Assembly: GCA_938015435.1 (NCBI GenBank)
Contig: CALLPN010000006.1
Span: 228,502 to 292,501 of the forward strand
Source of the DNA: an uncultured Saprospiraceae bacterium
GTDB lineage: Bacteria > Bacteroidota > Bacteroidia > Chitinophagales > Saprospiraceae
Direction: 5' to 3'
DNA length: 64,000 bases
Positions 17,638 through 26,382 of the stretch are shown piece after piece. The notes beneath the pieces were generated by a model. The model was not told the DNA's origin. It did not search any database and saw only the letters and a list, made by a program, of their open reading frames with translations. Numbering within the stretch: the first letter of the stretch is position 1; every line of letters begins with the position of its first letter. Both the position numbers and the translations under genes were made by a program.

Positions 17638-18306
17638 TTAGGCTACTTGAGTTCCATCATAGAGTCTTACCAATCTATCAGTCTTCTTAGCCATTCGTTC
17701 GTCGTGAGTAACCATTACGATGGTAGTTTTACTTTCTTTGTTGAGTCTGATTAAAATGTCCATTACCTCATCGCCCATTACACTATCAAGATTACCAGTA
17801 GGTTCATCTGCTAGGATGATATCTGGCTTGCCAACGATGGCTCTTGCGATTGCTACTCTTTGCTTTTGTCCACCAGAAAGTTGATTTGGGAAGTGAGATT
17901 TTCTATTTGCTAGACCTACAGATTCTAATGCCGCTGCAGCTAGTTCTCTTCTTTCTTTTCCTGAGATATTACTTCGATATAGTAACGGTAGTTCTACGTT
18001 ATCGATAACACTTAGATCTGGTATCAAATGAAACGATTGAAATATAAATCCAAGCTTTTCATTTCTAAATTTGGCCAGTTGTTTTCCACTAAATTTTGTC
18101 AGTGATTGACCATCTACTAATATATTGCCAGTGCTTGGAAGGTCAAGTAGGCCCATGATATTAAGTAGGGTAGACTTGCCGCATCCAGACGGTCCCATGA
18201 TACTCAAAAACTCTCCTTTGGGTACATGTAAATCGATCTCGTTAAGTGCTGTAGTTTCGATCGTTTTGGTTTTGTAGATTTTGCTGATGTTATCTAGTTT
18301 GATCAT
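17638..18306 (-). CDS. ABC transporter ATP-binding protein (MacB/LolD type)
   Basis: From the ATG at 18306 the protein is 222 residues, the standard size; the longer in-frame reading would overlap the TolC gene and adds unrelated residues. Walker [10 protein letters not shown] (38-46), the LSGGQKQR signature, Walker B/D-loop [12 protein letters not shown] and the switch His (MVTHDERMA) are intact. The [21 protein letters not shown] region is typical of the LolD/MacB group. It powers the two permeases encoded downstream. Confidence 0.95.
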   Translation of the reverse strand: MIKLDNISKIYKTKTIETTALNEIDLHVPKGEFLSIMGPSGCGKSTLLNIMGLLDLPSTGNILVDGQSLTKFSGKQLAKFRNEKLGFIFQSFHLIPDLSVIDNVELPLLYRSNISGKERRELAAAALESVGLANRKSHFPNQLSGGQKQRVAIARAIVGKPDIILADEPTGNLDSVMGDEVMDILIRLNKESKTTIVMVTHDERMAKKTDRLVRLYDGTQVA

Positions 18307-18343
18307 AATGGTATATTTATAGATGTTGAGTGTTATTGTTGAA

Positions 18344-19798
18344 TTAATACGTAATGTCACTTTTGGTAATAATATCATATCCAGTCATCAGTCTCAGTTG
18401 ATAGTATGATACCCAATAAGATTTGAGTGAATTGATATAATTTCTTTTTGCTTGATCCTTTTCTCTCTGAGCTAAAGTGAGGTTAGTAATAGAGATGTTA
18501 CCGAGTACATATCGCTCATTTGATATGGTAAATCTTTCGTCCGCCTTATCCATTATCTCTTTAAGTAAGCCGATATCACGCTGTAATCTTTCAAAGGCAA
18601 GACCTAGTTGATTGATATTGTTCTCTAATACTAGGATCTGTTGATCATAGCTGGCATTCAGATTTTCTTGGCGTAGCTGTGCTTGAGCTACGGCTGATTT
18701 TTTCTTTCCCCAATCAAGGATAGGTACTTGCAGAGACAAATTAAATTGTTGCTCATCAAATGGATCACTATAGATTTCACTTGGAACTTCAGAGCCTCTG
18801 GCTAATCCTATTGATGCATTGATATTGGCTTGGAATCCAAAGTTTGCTTTAGTCTGTGCTATCTCTTGATTCGATTCAGCAAGTGATCTTTGATAGGCAG
18901 TAATCTCTGGTCTATTTTTCTGATAAGATTGAAGCAGTTGTGTGTAATCTATAGTTGTTTGAGAAAGCAGATTAGGTTCGCTGTATTCTTGATCTGTACT
19001 ATCTAAAGCGCCCAGAAATGTATTGAGTCTTGCCTTGGTTTGTACCAGTTCGTTAGTAGCTTGTGATACTGCTAGTTTTGCATTGTTAAGTTCTATTTCT
19101 AATTGTAGCTTTTCATCCTTACTGACTTTACCTAGAGTTAGTCGCTCTTCTGTTATTCTTAGTAGATCTTGGTTTACTCTTTCGTTAGTTCTTGCGATCT
19201 CTAGATTTTGGTTGGCGATTAGGATATCGAAGTACAATCCTGTGGCTTCGCTCAATGCAGATTCTACTGCTGTATTAAAGTTCTTTTGTGCCTCTTGTAT
19301 TAGTAATGGCTGAATATCTTTTTCATACTTCCATGGGTTATAACCGAACAGTGGTTGACTGATACCCACTCTAATCGGAATGCCATTGTAAGTCTTATAC
19401 TCTGATGAAAGGTCATCGAATCTCTGTAGGTCTGTATTGACAAATAGAGTACCTCCTGTCTTAGTGATGGCCTGTGTAGCAAATAAAGAGAAGGAGCTAT
19501 TGGCTTGTCTGATGGACTGGAATGCTATAGTACCATCTGGTTGGATAATAGGAGATGATGTTTTGTTGAAGTTAGGTAATGTCGCCTGTAAAGTTAAAGT
19601 CGGCTTCAATAAGCTTTTGTAAAATTTATGACCTTCTTCTGCGATAGCGACATTGGTTTTGGCAGATTGAATTGAGAAGCTTTTTTCTCTTACTGTATTC
19701 AGTACATCCTCTAATGTAAGTTTAGATTGTGCCTGACTAGAACATACTACAAGTCCTATTAATATTATTGTCGTGATTATATGTTGTATGGTTTTCAT
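18344..19798 (-). CDS. TolC-family outer-membrane efflux protein
   Basis: The 484-residue protein has a signal peptide (ending SQAQ, about residue 24) and the long paired coiled-coil segments of the TolC fold, e.g. SALSEATGLYFDILIANQNLEIARTNERVNQDLLRITEERLTLG split over the first half and ERFTISNERYVLGNISITNLTLAQREK in the second. It forms the outer-membrane channel of the tripartite exporter. Its ATG shares a base with the adaptor's stop (TAATG), so the two are translationally coupled, and the ATPase follows after 37 bp. Confidence 0.93.
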   Translation of the reverse strand: MKTIQHIITTIILIGLVVCSSQAQSKLTLEDVLNTVREKSFSIQSAKTNVAIAEEGHKFYKSLLKPTLTLQATLPNFNKTSSPIIQPDGTIAFQSIRQANSSFSLFATQAITKTGGTLFVNTDLQRFDDLSSEYKTYNGIPIRVGISQPLFGYNPWKYEKDIQPLLIQEAQKNFNTAVESALSEATGLYFDILIANQNLEIARTNERVNQDLLRITEERLTLGKVSKDEKLQLEIELNNAKLAVSQATNELVQTKARLNTFLGALDSTDQEYSEPNLLSQTTIDYTQLLQSYQKNRPEITAYQRSLAESNQEIAQTKANFGFQANINASIGLARGSEVPSEIYSDPFDEQQFNLSLQVPILDWGKKKSAVAQAQLRQENLNASYDQQILVLENNINQLGLAFERLQRDIGLLKEIMDKADERFTISNERYVLGNISITNLTLAQREKDQAKRNYINSLKSYWVSYYQLRLMTGYDIITKSDITY

Positions 19799-21051
19799 TA
19801 TTTCTTTTTTTCTATGATGAATGAATCCATATGATCGAAATCTTCTGTCTCAGATACAATAACTTTATCTCCTGCTTTTAGTCCAGCTGTAATCTCAAAA
19901 TACTCTGAACTCACGAGTCCTTTTGTTATTCTTGTTTTAGTGGCTTGATCTCCATTCACACTATATAGAAACTGCGTCTTGGTTCCTTTAAGCCCTGTAC
20001 CTCTTTTGGCTCTCAGCACATCTTTCTTTTCGTTTTGGATTACATAGATTTCAGTTCGTAGGCTTGGACGGAGTGAAGCATGATCATCTTCATCAAGAGC
20101 AATAAAGAATCTTACAGTATTATTTACGATTTCAGGAAGTATACGATCTATTTTTCCTGATAGTCGATCGTTTCCGATACGTACTTCTACAGGTAATCCT
20201 ATTTGTAGTTTTTCACTGTTACGATCAGAAGTGGTTGCTTCTACTTTGAATCTATTGAGATTGGCGATTTTTACTAATGGTTCGCCCTCTGCCACAGTCT
20301 TTCCTATATCCTCATTGATCCAAGTGATTACACCACTTTGAGGAGATTTTACTTGTGTCTCGCTCAGCTTTCTTTTGAGTTCTGTGAGTCTCTTTACTTG
20401 TATATTGTACTCTAGTTGGAGGTTGTTTTTATCAGTAGCATTCACAGATCTTCTGAATGACAGTTCATTCTCTAATACTTTCTTTTCGATTTTGGATATA
20501 CTTAATTGAAGATTTGCAGCTTCTACATCTTCTGCAGTCGCCCCCCCAATACTCAATAACCTTTCTTGATCACTGAGTTGCGCTTTGAGCTTTGCTAGTT
20601 GTAATGCTTTGATCTGATCTTGGTAATCAATATCGCGAAGATCTTTGTCGTATTGCAGTTTGAGTTTGTCTATGTTGTTACGACGTAGCGATAGCTCATC
20701 ATTGAGTCTGTCGTATTCTAGTTTTGTATATTCTTGATCGAGTTTGAGTATGAGGTCTCCTGCTTTTACTGCGGAGCCAGTAGATATTAATACCTCTTCG
20801 ATCTCTGTGGATACCGGAGCATTAATTACTCGTTCGGATGCAGCGACTACTACACCAGCTGCGGATAGAGTTTGTCTGATATCACCTTTCTCGACTTGTA
20901 CGATATGAAAATCCTTAGAGTTGGCGGTCTTTGTAAATACTTTACGCATTCCGTAATACATGCCGAGTAGTACGAGTATACCTATTATCCAAGGCGTGTA
21001 GCTCTTGAGTCGGTTCTTCTTTTGATCTGATTGTGATATCTGTTTGTCCAT
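19798..21051 (-). CDS. MacA-like periplasmic adaptor (membrane fusion protein)
   Basis: The protein has a single N-terminal membrane anchor (about 20-38), a lipoyl-type half-motif on each side of a long coiled coil (roughly 85-215), and beta-barrel and membrane-proximal parts (VKSPQSGVITWINEDIGKTVAEGEPLVKI; ITKGLVSSEYFEITAGLKAGDKVIV). I prefer the ATG at 21051 because AGAGG lies 7 nt upstream and a sigma-54-like element sits between it and the other ATG at 21096. The gene opens the exporter operon and links the permeases to TolC across the periplasm. Confidence 0.9.
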   Translation of the reverse strand: MDKQISQSDQKKNRLKSYTPWIIGILVLLGMYYGMRKVFTKTANSKDFHIVQVEKGDIRQTLSAAGVVVAASERVINAPVSTEIEEVLISTGSAVKAGDLILKLDQEYTKLEYDRLNDELSLRRNNIDKLKLQYDKDLRDIDYQDQIKALQLAKLKAQLSDQERLLSIGGATAEDVEAANLQLSISKIEKKVLENELSFRRSVNATDKNNLQLEYNIQVKRLTELKRKLSETQVKSPQSGVITWINEDIGKTVAEGEPLVKIANLNRFKVEATTSDRNSEKLQIGLPVEVRIGNDRLSGKIDRILPEIVNNTVRFFIALDEDDHASLRPSLRTEIYVIQNEKKDVLRAKRGTGLKGTKTQFLYSVNGDQATKTRITKGLVSSEYFEITAGLKAGDKVIVSETEDFDHMDSFIIEKKK

Positions 21052-21075
21052 GTTGGCCTCTTTTGCTTCTATAAA

Positions 21076-21091
21076 GCCAATGCCTATGCCA
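21076..21091 (-). promoter_or_regulatory. Possible sigma-54 promoter of the efflux operon
   Basis: On the minus strand TGGCATAGGCATTGGC matches the RpoN consensus TGGCACGN4TTGC with correct spacing; the -12 box reads TTGG. Transcription would begin about 15 nt before the ATG at 21051, after the 21096 ATG. The NtrC-type regulator encoded downstream makes this sensible, but the -12 mismatch keeps it tentative. Confidence 0.4.
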
Positions 21092-21143
21092 AACATTAAG
21101 TGTCAGATAATCAGTCGTTAATATATATTATAATATTTAATAT

Positions 21144-21159
21144 TGTTCGATATCGAACA
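21144..21159. promoter_or_regulatory. 16-bp perfect palindrome, likely activator site of the efflux operon
   Basis: TGTTCGATATCGAACA is its own reverse complement. It is centred ~60-70 bp upstream of the sigma-54-like element of the adaptor gene, which is a workable place for an NtrC-type enhancer dimer. The regulator at 13554-14927 is the obvious candidate to bind it. Confidence 0.6.
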
Positions 21160-21219
21160 GGTGGTGTGCGTTTTGTGCGGTGACGAAAGAATAAAGTTAG
21201 CCTGCCTTTTGATGTAGAG

Positions 21220-21903
21220 CTATATCTCCATACTCCCACCAATCTCCAACAAAATCAATTCTGCTCCACTATCTTTAAATGCTTTCTGAGCTGCATCATG
21301 ATCGATCTCTATATAAGGGAAGGTATCATAATGATATCCTAATACTTTACTGCAATTGACAAATTCACTAGCGATTACCGCATCATCGTAACCCATAGTA
21401 AAGTTATCACCGATAGGAAGTATAGCAAGATCCAAATCTGGGCAAGTCATTGGTATGAGTTTCATATCCCAAGTAAGAGCAGTATCTCCAGCGATGTATA
21501 TGCATTCGTTATCGTTCCAGATTACAAATCCTCCAGGATTACCTCCGTATCGACCATCAGGATATGAGCTAGAGTGTATAGCATTGACATACTTAACTGT
21601 ACCGAAGTCAAATTTCCACTTGCCACCATGATTCATAGGATGAGTATTGAATCCTTTATTTCCATATTCGGTAGCGATCTCATAGTTAGTGACTAGGGTA
21701 GCGCCAGTCTGAGTAAGAATAGTTTCTAGATCTGCTAAGTGATCTCCATGTGCGTGAGTCTGGAGGATATAATCAGCTTCTAGTGTACTGATATCTATAT
21801 TGCTTGCCTTAGGATTGAGACTGATAAAAGGGTCAACGAGGATGTTTTTATCGCCAAAATTTATATGAAGGCATCCATGCCCAAGGAATGTAATTTTTGC
21901 CAT
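21220..21903 (-). CDS. UPF0173 metal-dependent hydrolase (metallo-beta-lactamase fold)
   Basis: The 227-residue protein starts with ITFLGHGCLHINF and has the zinc-binding motif HAHGDH (His50-His55), the third ligand region HPMNHGG, and IAGDTALTWDMKLI with the bridging Asp. This matches the UPF0173/YtkL family of metallo-beta-lactamase-fold hydrolases, ~225 residues. The natural substrate is not established. It lies on the same strand between an unknown secreted protein (53 bp upstream) and the efflux operon, and may be co-transcribed with the former. Confidence 0.9.
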   Translation of the reverse strand: MAKITFLGHGCLHINFGDKNILVDPFISLNPKASNIDISTLEADYILQTHAHGDHLADLETILTQTGATLVTNYEIATEYGNKGFNTHPMNHGGKWKFDFGTVKYVNAIHSSSYPDGRYGGNPGGFVIWNDNECIYIAGDTALTWDMKLIPMTCPDLDLAILPIGDNFTMGYDDAVIASEFVNCSKVLGYHYDTFPYIEIDHDAAQKAFKDSGAELILLEIGGSMEI

Positions 21904-21956
21904 TGTAGTCTATTGTTAATGTTAGTTTGGTAAAGGAAAGGGAACAGGTTAGTACT

Positions 21957-23588
21957 TTAAAACGAGACTGTGCCTATTTGTCTTTTACTAGAGAACAAGC
22001 CTCCTAAGTATGATGTAAACATATATTCCGAATTGCTTACCGCATGAAAGTCAGACATCGATAAATCAAAGTTATCCTCTTCGTCTCTATTCTTTAGAAA
22101 ACTACGATAGTATTTACCTTGGTTATCTATATTGGCGAGAATCAAACTTGAGCGAATAGGATTTCTCATCGTTTTAGGTCTCTCATCATCTTCACGATCT
22201 AGGTTTTTGTAGTAGTCAGTATAAAGTAAATAAATCTGATCATCGACAATCAATGTTTTTGCAAATAGACTTCCATAAGTAGATAGATCATTTGATCTTC
22301 GAGGTATTCTAGTATAAGTAACATTGTTTTCAGCGACCTGAGCAACGATAGTGGAATAAACATCGTATCCTGACAGAACATTGTTAAGACCATTATTTCT
22401 TATGCCATTACCTACAAAACGTTCTTCAAATTTATAGGGTTGTATAATATAAACTATGTCACCATTTTTTTTGAATTCGATATTAGTTTCTACGGTTCTT
22501 ATTTCTACTCCAGGATCTTTGTCTTTCGTTTGCCCAAATCCATCTTTATCAATAAGCTCGATTAATTTTTTGTCAAATTTGTAATATGAGTTTTGTTCCG
22601 TTGTCATTGCAGTCGGATCTATATCTGCTACAAATACACCGGATAGATTTCCTCCATCTTTGATACTATAAGTACCAACAGCTTGTATTTTATTTTTAAT
22701 AGAATTGAAGATTAAATTGCATTTTCTTATATATCGATCCTGATCTTTAAGAGATACATACGCTTCAGTTTCATCTATCCCAAATGTGATAATGCGAGTT
22801 TCATATGCAGGGACTCTGTCGCCATTTTTATTTTTCTTACTTCTCTCATTACTGTACTTATCAAATAGCTTGTAGCTTACGTAGATGTTACCCGTATTGT
22901 CTACTGCGGCATCAGTAATCGATACTTTTTCGGATGCAGCATTTAAGTATACAGGATCAGACCATATGGGTGTTCCTTGTATGTTGAATAGTGCAATGTC
23001 TAGCTTTACTTCATCTTTATTACCCAACCATCTTTCGGATATAAAGGCCAATTTGGTACTATCCGGAGACACGACTAATCTAGTTGCGGGGACTCCATCA
23101 CGATACTTTATGGTATGGATTTTTCGAGATACATTTTTCTTTAGATTTGCGATATCTATATTCATTGAGTAGATGTAAACTTCATCATTGAAATTTTTTC
23201 TCTGCGAATAGTAGAGCGTAGTCTTGCCTTCATAATTATACATTCCGTAGATGTTGATATCATGTGCATCGTCAAAGGTAAGTTTGGTTTCTGCAACTAT
23301 GTTAAGATCCATATCTAATTTAGCGATGAAGACATTATCCTCGTCAGATATATAATTATAGTTAAATTCCTTATTGAATATTGATGAAGGATTCATCTTT
23401 GGATCATCCCAACTTTCTGTTTTATATTCTACGATTAGTGATAGATATCCATTGTCTATTTTGACAGGTGCGATATTCACCATGTTGTCGTCATATTTTT
23501 CACTTTCGTATAATGTTACATCTTGAGCTGTTATAGTGAAGCTTGTAAGTATCAAAAGTGAGGTGATCAAAAATGAATGAAATTTCAT
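21957..23588 (-). CDS. Secreted protein of unknown function
   Basis: The 543-residue protein has a clear signal peptide (about 1-21, ending TITAQ). The rest is rich in short beta strands with WD/propeller-like phrases (VVSPDSTKLAFISERWLG, DAAVDNTGNIYVSYKLFDK, KKNGDIVYIIQPYKF), so a beta-propeller is likely. No enzyme motif, membrane anchor or sorting domain is recognised. It is presumably periplasmic or surface exposed. I cannot name a family. Confidence 0.65.
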   Translation of the reverse strand: MKFHSFLITSLLILTSFTITAQDVTLYESEKYDDNMVNIAPVKIDNGYLSLIVEYKTESWDDPKMNPSSIFNKEFNYNYISDEDNVFIAKLDMDLNIVAETKLTFDDAHDINIYGMYNYEGKTTLYYSQRKNFNDEVYIYSMNIDIANLKKNVSRKIHTIKYRDGVPATRLVVSPDSTKLAFISERWLGNKDEVKLDIALFNIQGTPIWSDPVYLNAASEKVSITDAAVDNTGNIYVSYKLFDKYSNERSKKNKNGDRVPAYETRIITFGIDETEAYVSLKDQDRYIRKCNLIFNSIKNKIQAVGTYSIKDGGNLSGVFVADIDPTAMTTEQNSYYKFDKKLIELIDKDGFGQTKDKDPGVEIRTVETNIEFKKNGDIVYIIQPYKFEERFVGNGIRNNGLNNVLSGYDVYSTIVAQVAENNVTYTRIPRRSNDLSTYGSLFAKTLIVDDQIYLLYTDYYKNLDREDDERPKTMRNPIRSSLILANIDNQGKYYRSFLKNRDEEDNFDLSMSDFHAVSNSEYMFTSYLGGLFSSKRQIGTVSF

Positions 23589-23687
23589 GATGTTTATATT
23601 TAGGGCTACGGCTAATTCAAATTAAAAATAATCCATTGTAATTACACAAGAAATACCATTTAAGGTTTAATAGTCACTTTAGATTTA

Positions 23688-23709
23688 CATAAACATAAAC
23701 ATAAACATA
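23688..23709. repeat. Short CATAAA tandem repeat
   Basis: CATAAA is repeated three times and followed by CAT in the 269-bp gap between hemD and the secreted protein. It lies inside a wider dyad, AGTCAC before and GTGACT after it (23711-23716). It could vary in length by slippage and alter a promoter for the secreted-protein gene; no promoter was located. Confidence 0.5.
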
Positions 23710-23857
23710 TGTGACTGTTTCAAGCAGATATGGTATAACAGAATCTTACAGGACGATCGAAAATCCATGATCTCTATATAATAACTCACAAAATGGTACT
23801 TTTTGTTTTACTGCAAGAAAAAATCTGCGTTAATTATCTGTGAAATTGTCCTTCGGA

Positions 23858-24538
23858 TTAAAGTATTGGAGAATCAAGGTAAGCCTTCAGCATCGCTTGT
23901 TCACTACTTTTATGAGCTACGATAATGCTTGTATTGGACAGTTTAGTAGCAATAGCATAGGTAGTAGGTCCAATACATACAATGCGTTTTAGAGCGCTAA
24001 TATCACAACAGGATAATGCGGCTTCCAGATTCATCGGACTAGTAGCTAGTATAGTATGAATCTCTTCTTTAACTTCGACGAACAAAGGTTGTGTATTATA
24101 TGATATTGCTTCAGAATATTTACTCGGCCAAAGCTTCTGTATAGATCGAGTAGATTGATCGGCACGAACAAAACATATGGATGAGTTAGCGTATTTTCTG
24201 ATTAGTGATTGTGCAATTTTTGCGGGTGTATCTGTACCCACGAAAGAGGGTGTAATGCCGTGTGATTCTAATATTTGTGCTGTACCATTACCCATGGCCG
24301 CATGATCTGATTTCGATATATCTTGCTGTAAAGAAGAAGCGGAAAGCAAGAAGTACTTTGCAGCATTCTTACTGTAGTAAAAATAAACATCTGCCACTGG
24401 AATCTGGGTAATCAAAATGGGTTTAATTTCCAAAAACGATTGAGCGATCACCTGATGACCATCATTAGATAGTTGCCAAATGGGGCTCTCTTTGCCTAGA
24501 GTCCTAGTGATAAGGATGTTTTCCTTACTCTTCTTCAT
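23858..24538 (-). CDS. hemD: Uroporphyrinogen-III synthase
   Basis: The 226-residue product closes hydroxymethylbilane to uroporphyrinogen III. The family is very diverse, so the call rests on pattern: NILITRTLGKESPIWQLSNDGHQVIAQSFLEIKPI at the start, DVYFYYSKNAAKYFL ('F.S.nav..f'), GNGTAQILESHGI, and KRIVCIGPTTYAIATKL near the end, the conserved substrate-side loop. HemC lies one gene upstream in the same direction. I begin at the ATG at 24538 (a TTG precedes it), overlapping the exonuclease-like gene by 14 bp. Confidence 0.85.
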   Translation of the reverse strand: MKKSKENILITRTLGKESPIWQLSNDGHQVIAQSFLEIKPILITQIPVADVYFYYSKNAAKYFLLSASSLQQDISKSDHAAMGNGTAQILESHGITPSFVGTDTPAKIAQSLIRKYANSSICFVRADQSTRSIQKLWPSKYSEAISYNTQPLFVEVKEEIHTILATSPMNLEAALSCCDISALKRIVCIGPTTYAIATKLSNTSIIVAHKSSEQAMLKAYLDSPIL

Positions 24539-25124
24539 CAAACAGATCTTCGAGTTGACCGATTTTCATCAATTTGATAAAGCACCTTGCTGTAGCGATT
24601 ACATCTGCACGAGCATTGTTAGCAGGTGAGTATCTTTGTTGAAAGCATATCGCATGCAACTCTGTTAATGATGGCCACTTATAACTACCTCTGCGATTTG
24701 GTATTTTACAATAGTAAGTCCCTTCTTGCATCAAACAGATTCGCTCTGTTCGAAACATCGGATTGTCCATTCCCGTTCTGATATATTCGGCAGCGACTAC
24801 ACTCTCATTCATCTTGAGATTATGAGCGATCATAAATTCTACTTTCTCTACACTTGCAGAAAATTTGGCTAATACATCTTCCAATGGTGCCGCTTTTTTT
24901 GTAAAATCTTCTTCGTCTATTTTGACTCTTTTTTGAATAGTCTTTGTTAATTTAAAACCATTAGGATCTATAATACAGTCAAAATCCTCTTTAGGTTTGA
25001 AGTCTTTATCCAATACGATCCAACTCAAATGAATCAGCCTTGGCCAAGCATTTGTATCTGAGAATAGAGCTTTATAGTCTTTCGGCTTATCTATTGGTGA
25101 GCAATCAAAAATTAGGTATTTCAT
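24525..25124 (-). CDS. DnaQ-like 3'-5' exonuclease domain protein, active site degenerate
   Basis: The 199-residue protein aligns by eye with Bacteroidota DEDDh exonucleases (start MKYLIFD, WPRLIHLSWIV, PSLTELHAICF, ARADVIATARCFIKL). The catalytic set is damaged: the first motif DTE is DCS (Glu to Ser at 9), the second motif Asp is Asn106 (HNLKMNESVV), and the third motif His is Asn169 (ANNARAD). Asp7 and Asp174 remain. It is therefore likely inactive as a nuclease and may bind nucleic acid or a protein. It sits between hemC and hemD and overlaps hemD by 14 bp. That the frame is intact argues for a kept function. Confidence 0.75.
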   Translation of the reverse strand: MKYLIFDCSPIDKPKDYKALFSDTNAWPRLIHLSWIVLDKDFKPKEDFDCIIDPNGFKLTKTIQKRVKIDEEDFTKKAAPLEDVLAKFSASVEKVEFMIAHNLKMNESVVAAEYIRTGMDNPMFRTERICLMQEGTYYCKIPNRRGSYKWPSLTELHAICFQQRYSPANNARADVIATARCFIKLMKIGQLEDLFDEEE

Positions 25125-25191
25125 CTGTATTCTTTGTTCTATAAGTTTTAATTGATTCTAAGTTAATTTAGTTCATTGATTATACTTCTGA

Positions 25192-26106
25192 TTATACCTC
25201 ATCAGTCATCAATTGATTATAGATTCTTTGGGCCATATCGTTAGTCGTGCTAAGTGATAGACTTATTTTCTTTCCTTTTCCATCTTCATTAGCAGAGTAG
25301 TAAGCTTCAGCATGATAGTATCCCATTTCATCTCTACGGCAATACACCCCAAGAGGTAAGTGACATCCGCCATCCATCATATTGAGTACTTTACGCTCTA
25401 CATTAGTAAGTTCTGCTACATCTTGATTATGGATCTGCATTAGTAGTTTTCTTACCCTGATATCATCAACTTTACATTGGTATGCCAGTACAGCTTGCGC
25501 TGGTGCCGGAACAAACTCTCTAGGATGTAATCTGATCACTTCGAGATCATCGAGTTTTAGAGCGAGTCTATTGAGTCCTGCTTGTGCAAGCAGAATAGCG
25601 TCAAATTCACCATTTCTAAGTTTTTCTATGCGTGTCGGTACATTACCTCTGATATCTTTCATCGTCACATCTGGCCTTAAACTTAGCATCTGTGATTTGC
25701 GACGGGCGGAGGAGCTACCTACTATAGCACCTTCTTTCAAACGAAAATCTGCAGTCATGTCCACTTTGTCTTTCTGTATGATTAACGTATCTGCTGGATC
25801 ATCTCTATAAGATAATGCGGTGAGACAAAGACCTGCTGGGCTTTCTGTCGGCATATCTTTCATCGAATGGACTGCCATATCAATATCTCCTGCTATAAGA
25901 GCATCTTCTAATTCTTTGGTGAAGAAGCCTTTACCTTCTAGCTTATCGAATCCAAGGTGCTGTATCTTATCACCCTGAGTCTTGATAATAATCACTTCAG
26001 AGTCTATTCCTTTATCATTTAGGAGTCCTTGTAGATAGTGTGCCTGCCACAGAGCGAGCTTGCTTCCACGGGATCCTATTTTGATGAATGGTCTTGTGTT
26101 TTCCAT
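25192..26106 (-). CDS. hemC: Hydroxymethylbilane synthase (porphobilinogen deaminase)
   Basis: The enzyme joins four porphobilinogen units into hydroxymethylbilane in haem synthesis. IKIGSRGSKLALWQA opens it, MAVHSMKDMPTE and GSSSARRKSQ with DIRGNVPTRIEKL supply the substrate-binding Arg/Lys/Asp residues, and GGCHLPLG contains the cysteine that carries the dipyrromethane cofactor. I start at the ATG at 26106 (304 residues); the triplet three codons upstream is TTG. The hemC-exonuclease-hemD order suggests one transcript. Confidence 0.96.
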   Translation of the reverse strand: MENTRPFIKIGSRGSKLALWQAHYLQGLLNDKGIDSEVIIIKTQGDKIQHLGFDKLEGKGFFTKELEDALIAGDIDMAVHSMKDMPTESPAGLCLTALSYRDDPADTLIIQKDKVDMTADFRLKEGAIVGSSSARRKSQMLSLRPDVTMKDIRGNVPTRIEKLRNGEFDAILLAQAGLNRLALKLDDLEVIRLHPREFVPAPAQAVLAYQCKVDDIRVRKLLMQIHNQDVAELTNVERKVLNMMDGGCHLPLGVYCRRDEMGYYHAEAYYSANEDGKGKKISLSLSTTNDMAQRIYNQLMTDEV

Positions 26107-26112
26107 ATTTGA

Positions 26113-26120
26113 CAAAGGTA
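26113..26120 (-). promoter_or_regulatory. Possible -7 element of hemC
   Basis: On the minus strand TACCTTTG fits TAnnTTTG and ends only 6 nt before the hemC ATG at 26106, which would give a nearly leaderless transcript. No clear -33 TTG was found at the usual distance, so this is weak. Confidence 0.3.
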
Positions 26121-26268
26121 ATGCTTAGTCAGGTCTATTCCTTAAGACCAGTGTTTGATGATTGTAATTATTTGAATCAAAAGCTAATAATAGGAAGTAA
26201 TCTACCAAATCACAATTTTCAGCTATGAATAATAGACAAAGGATAAGACTAAGTCGTTAAATACTCGA

Positions 26269-26276
26269 TATCTTTG
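26269..26276 (+). promoter_or_regulatory. Possible -7 element of lpxD
   Basis: TATCTTTG matches TAnnTTTG and lies ~107 bp upstream of the lpxD ATG. A -33 TTG is not obvious at 19-21 bp, so the call is tentative. Confidence 0.3.
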
Positions 26277-26382
26277 CCAAAAGAAACCGAATGATCTGGA
26301 TACAAGCCTTTTAGAAGTTTGATTCATGTATACTGGTACTTTTTAGCATATTAAAAGAAGAAATTACGAATAACCGATAACA

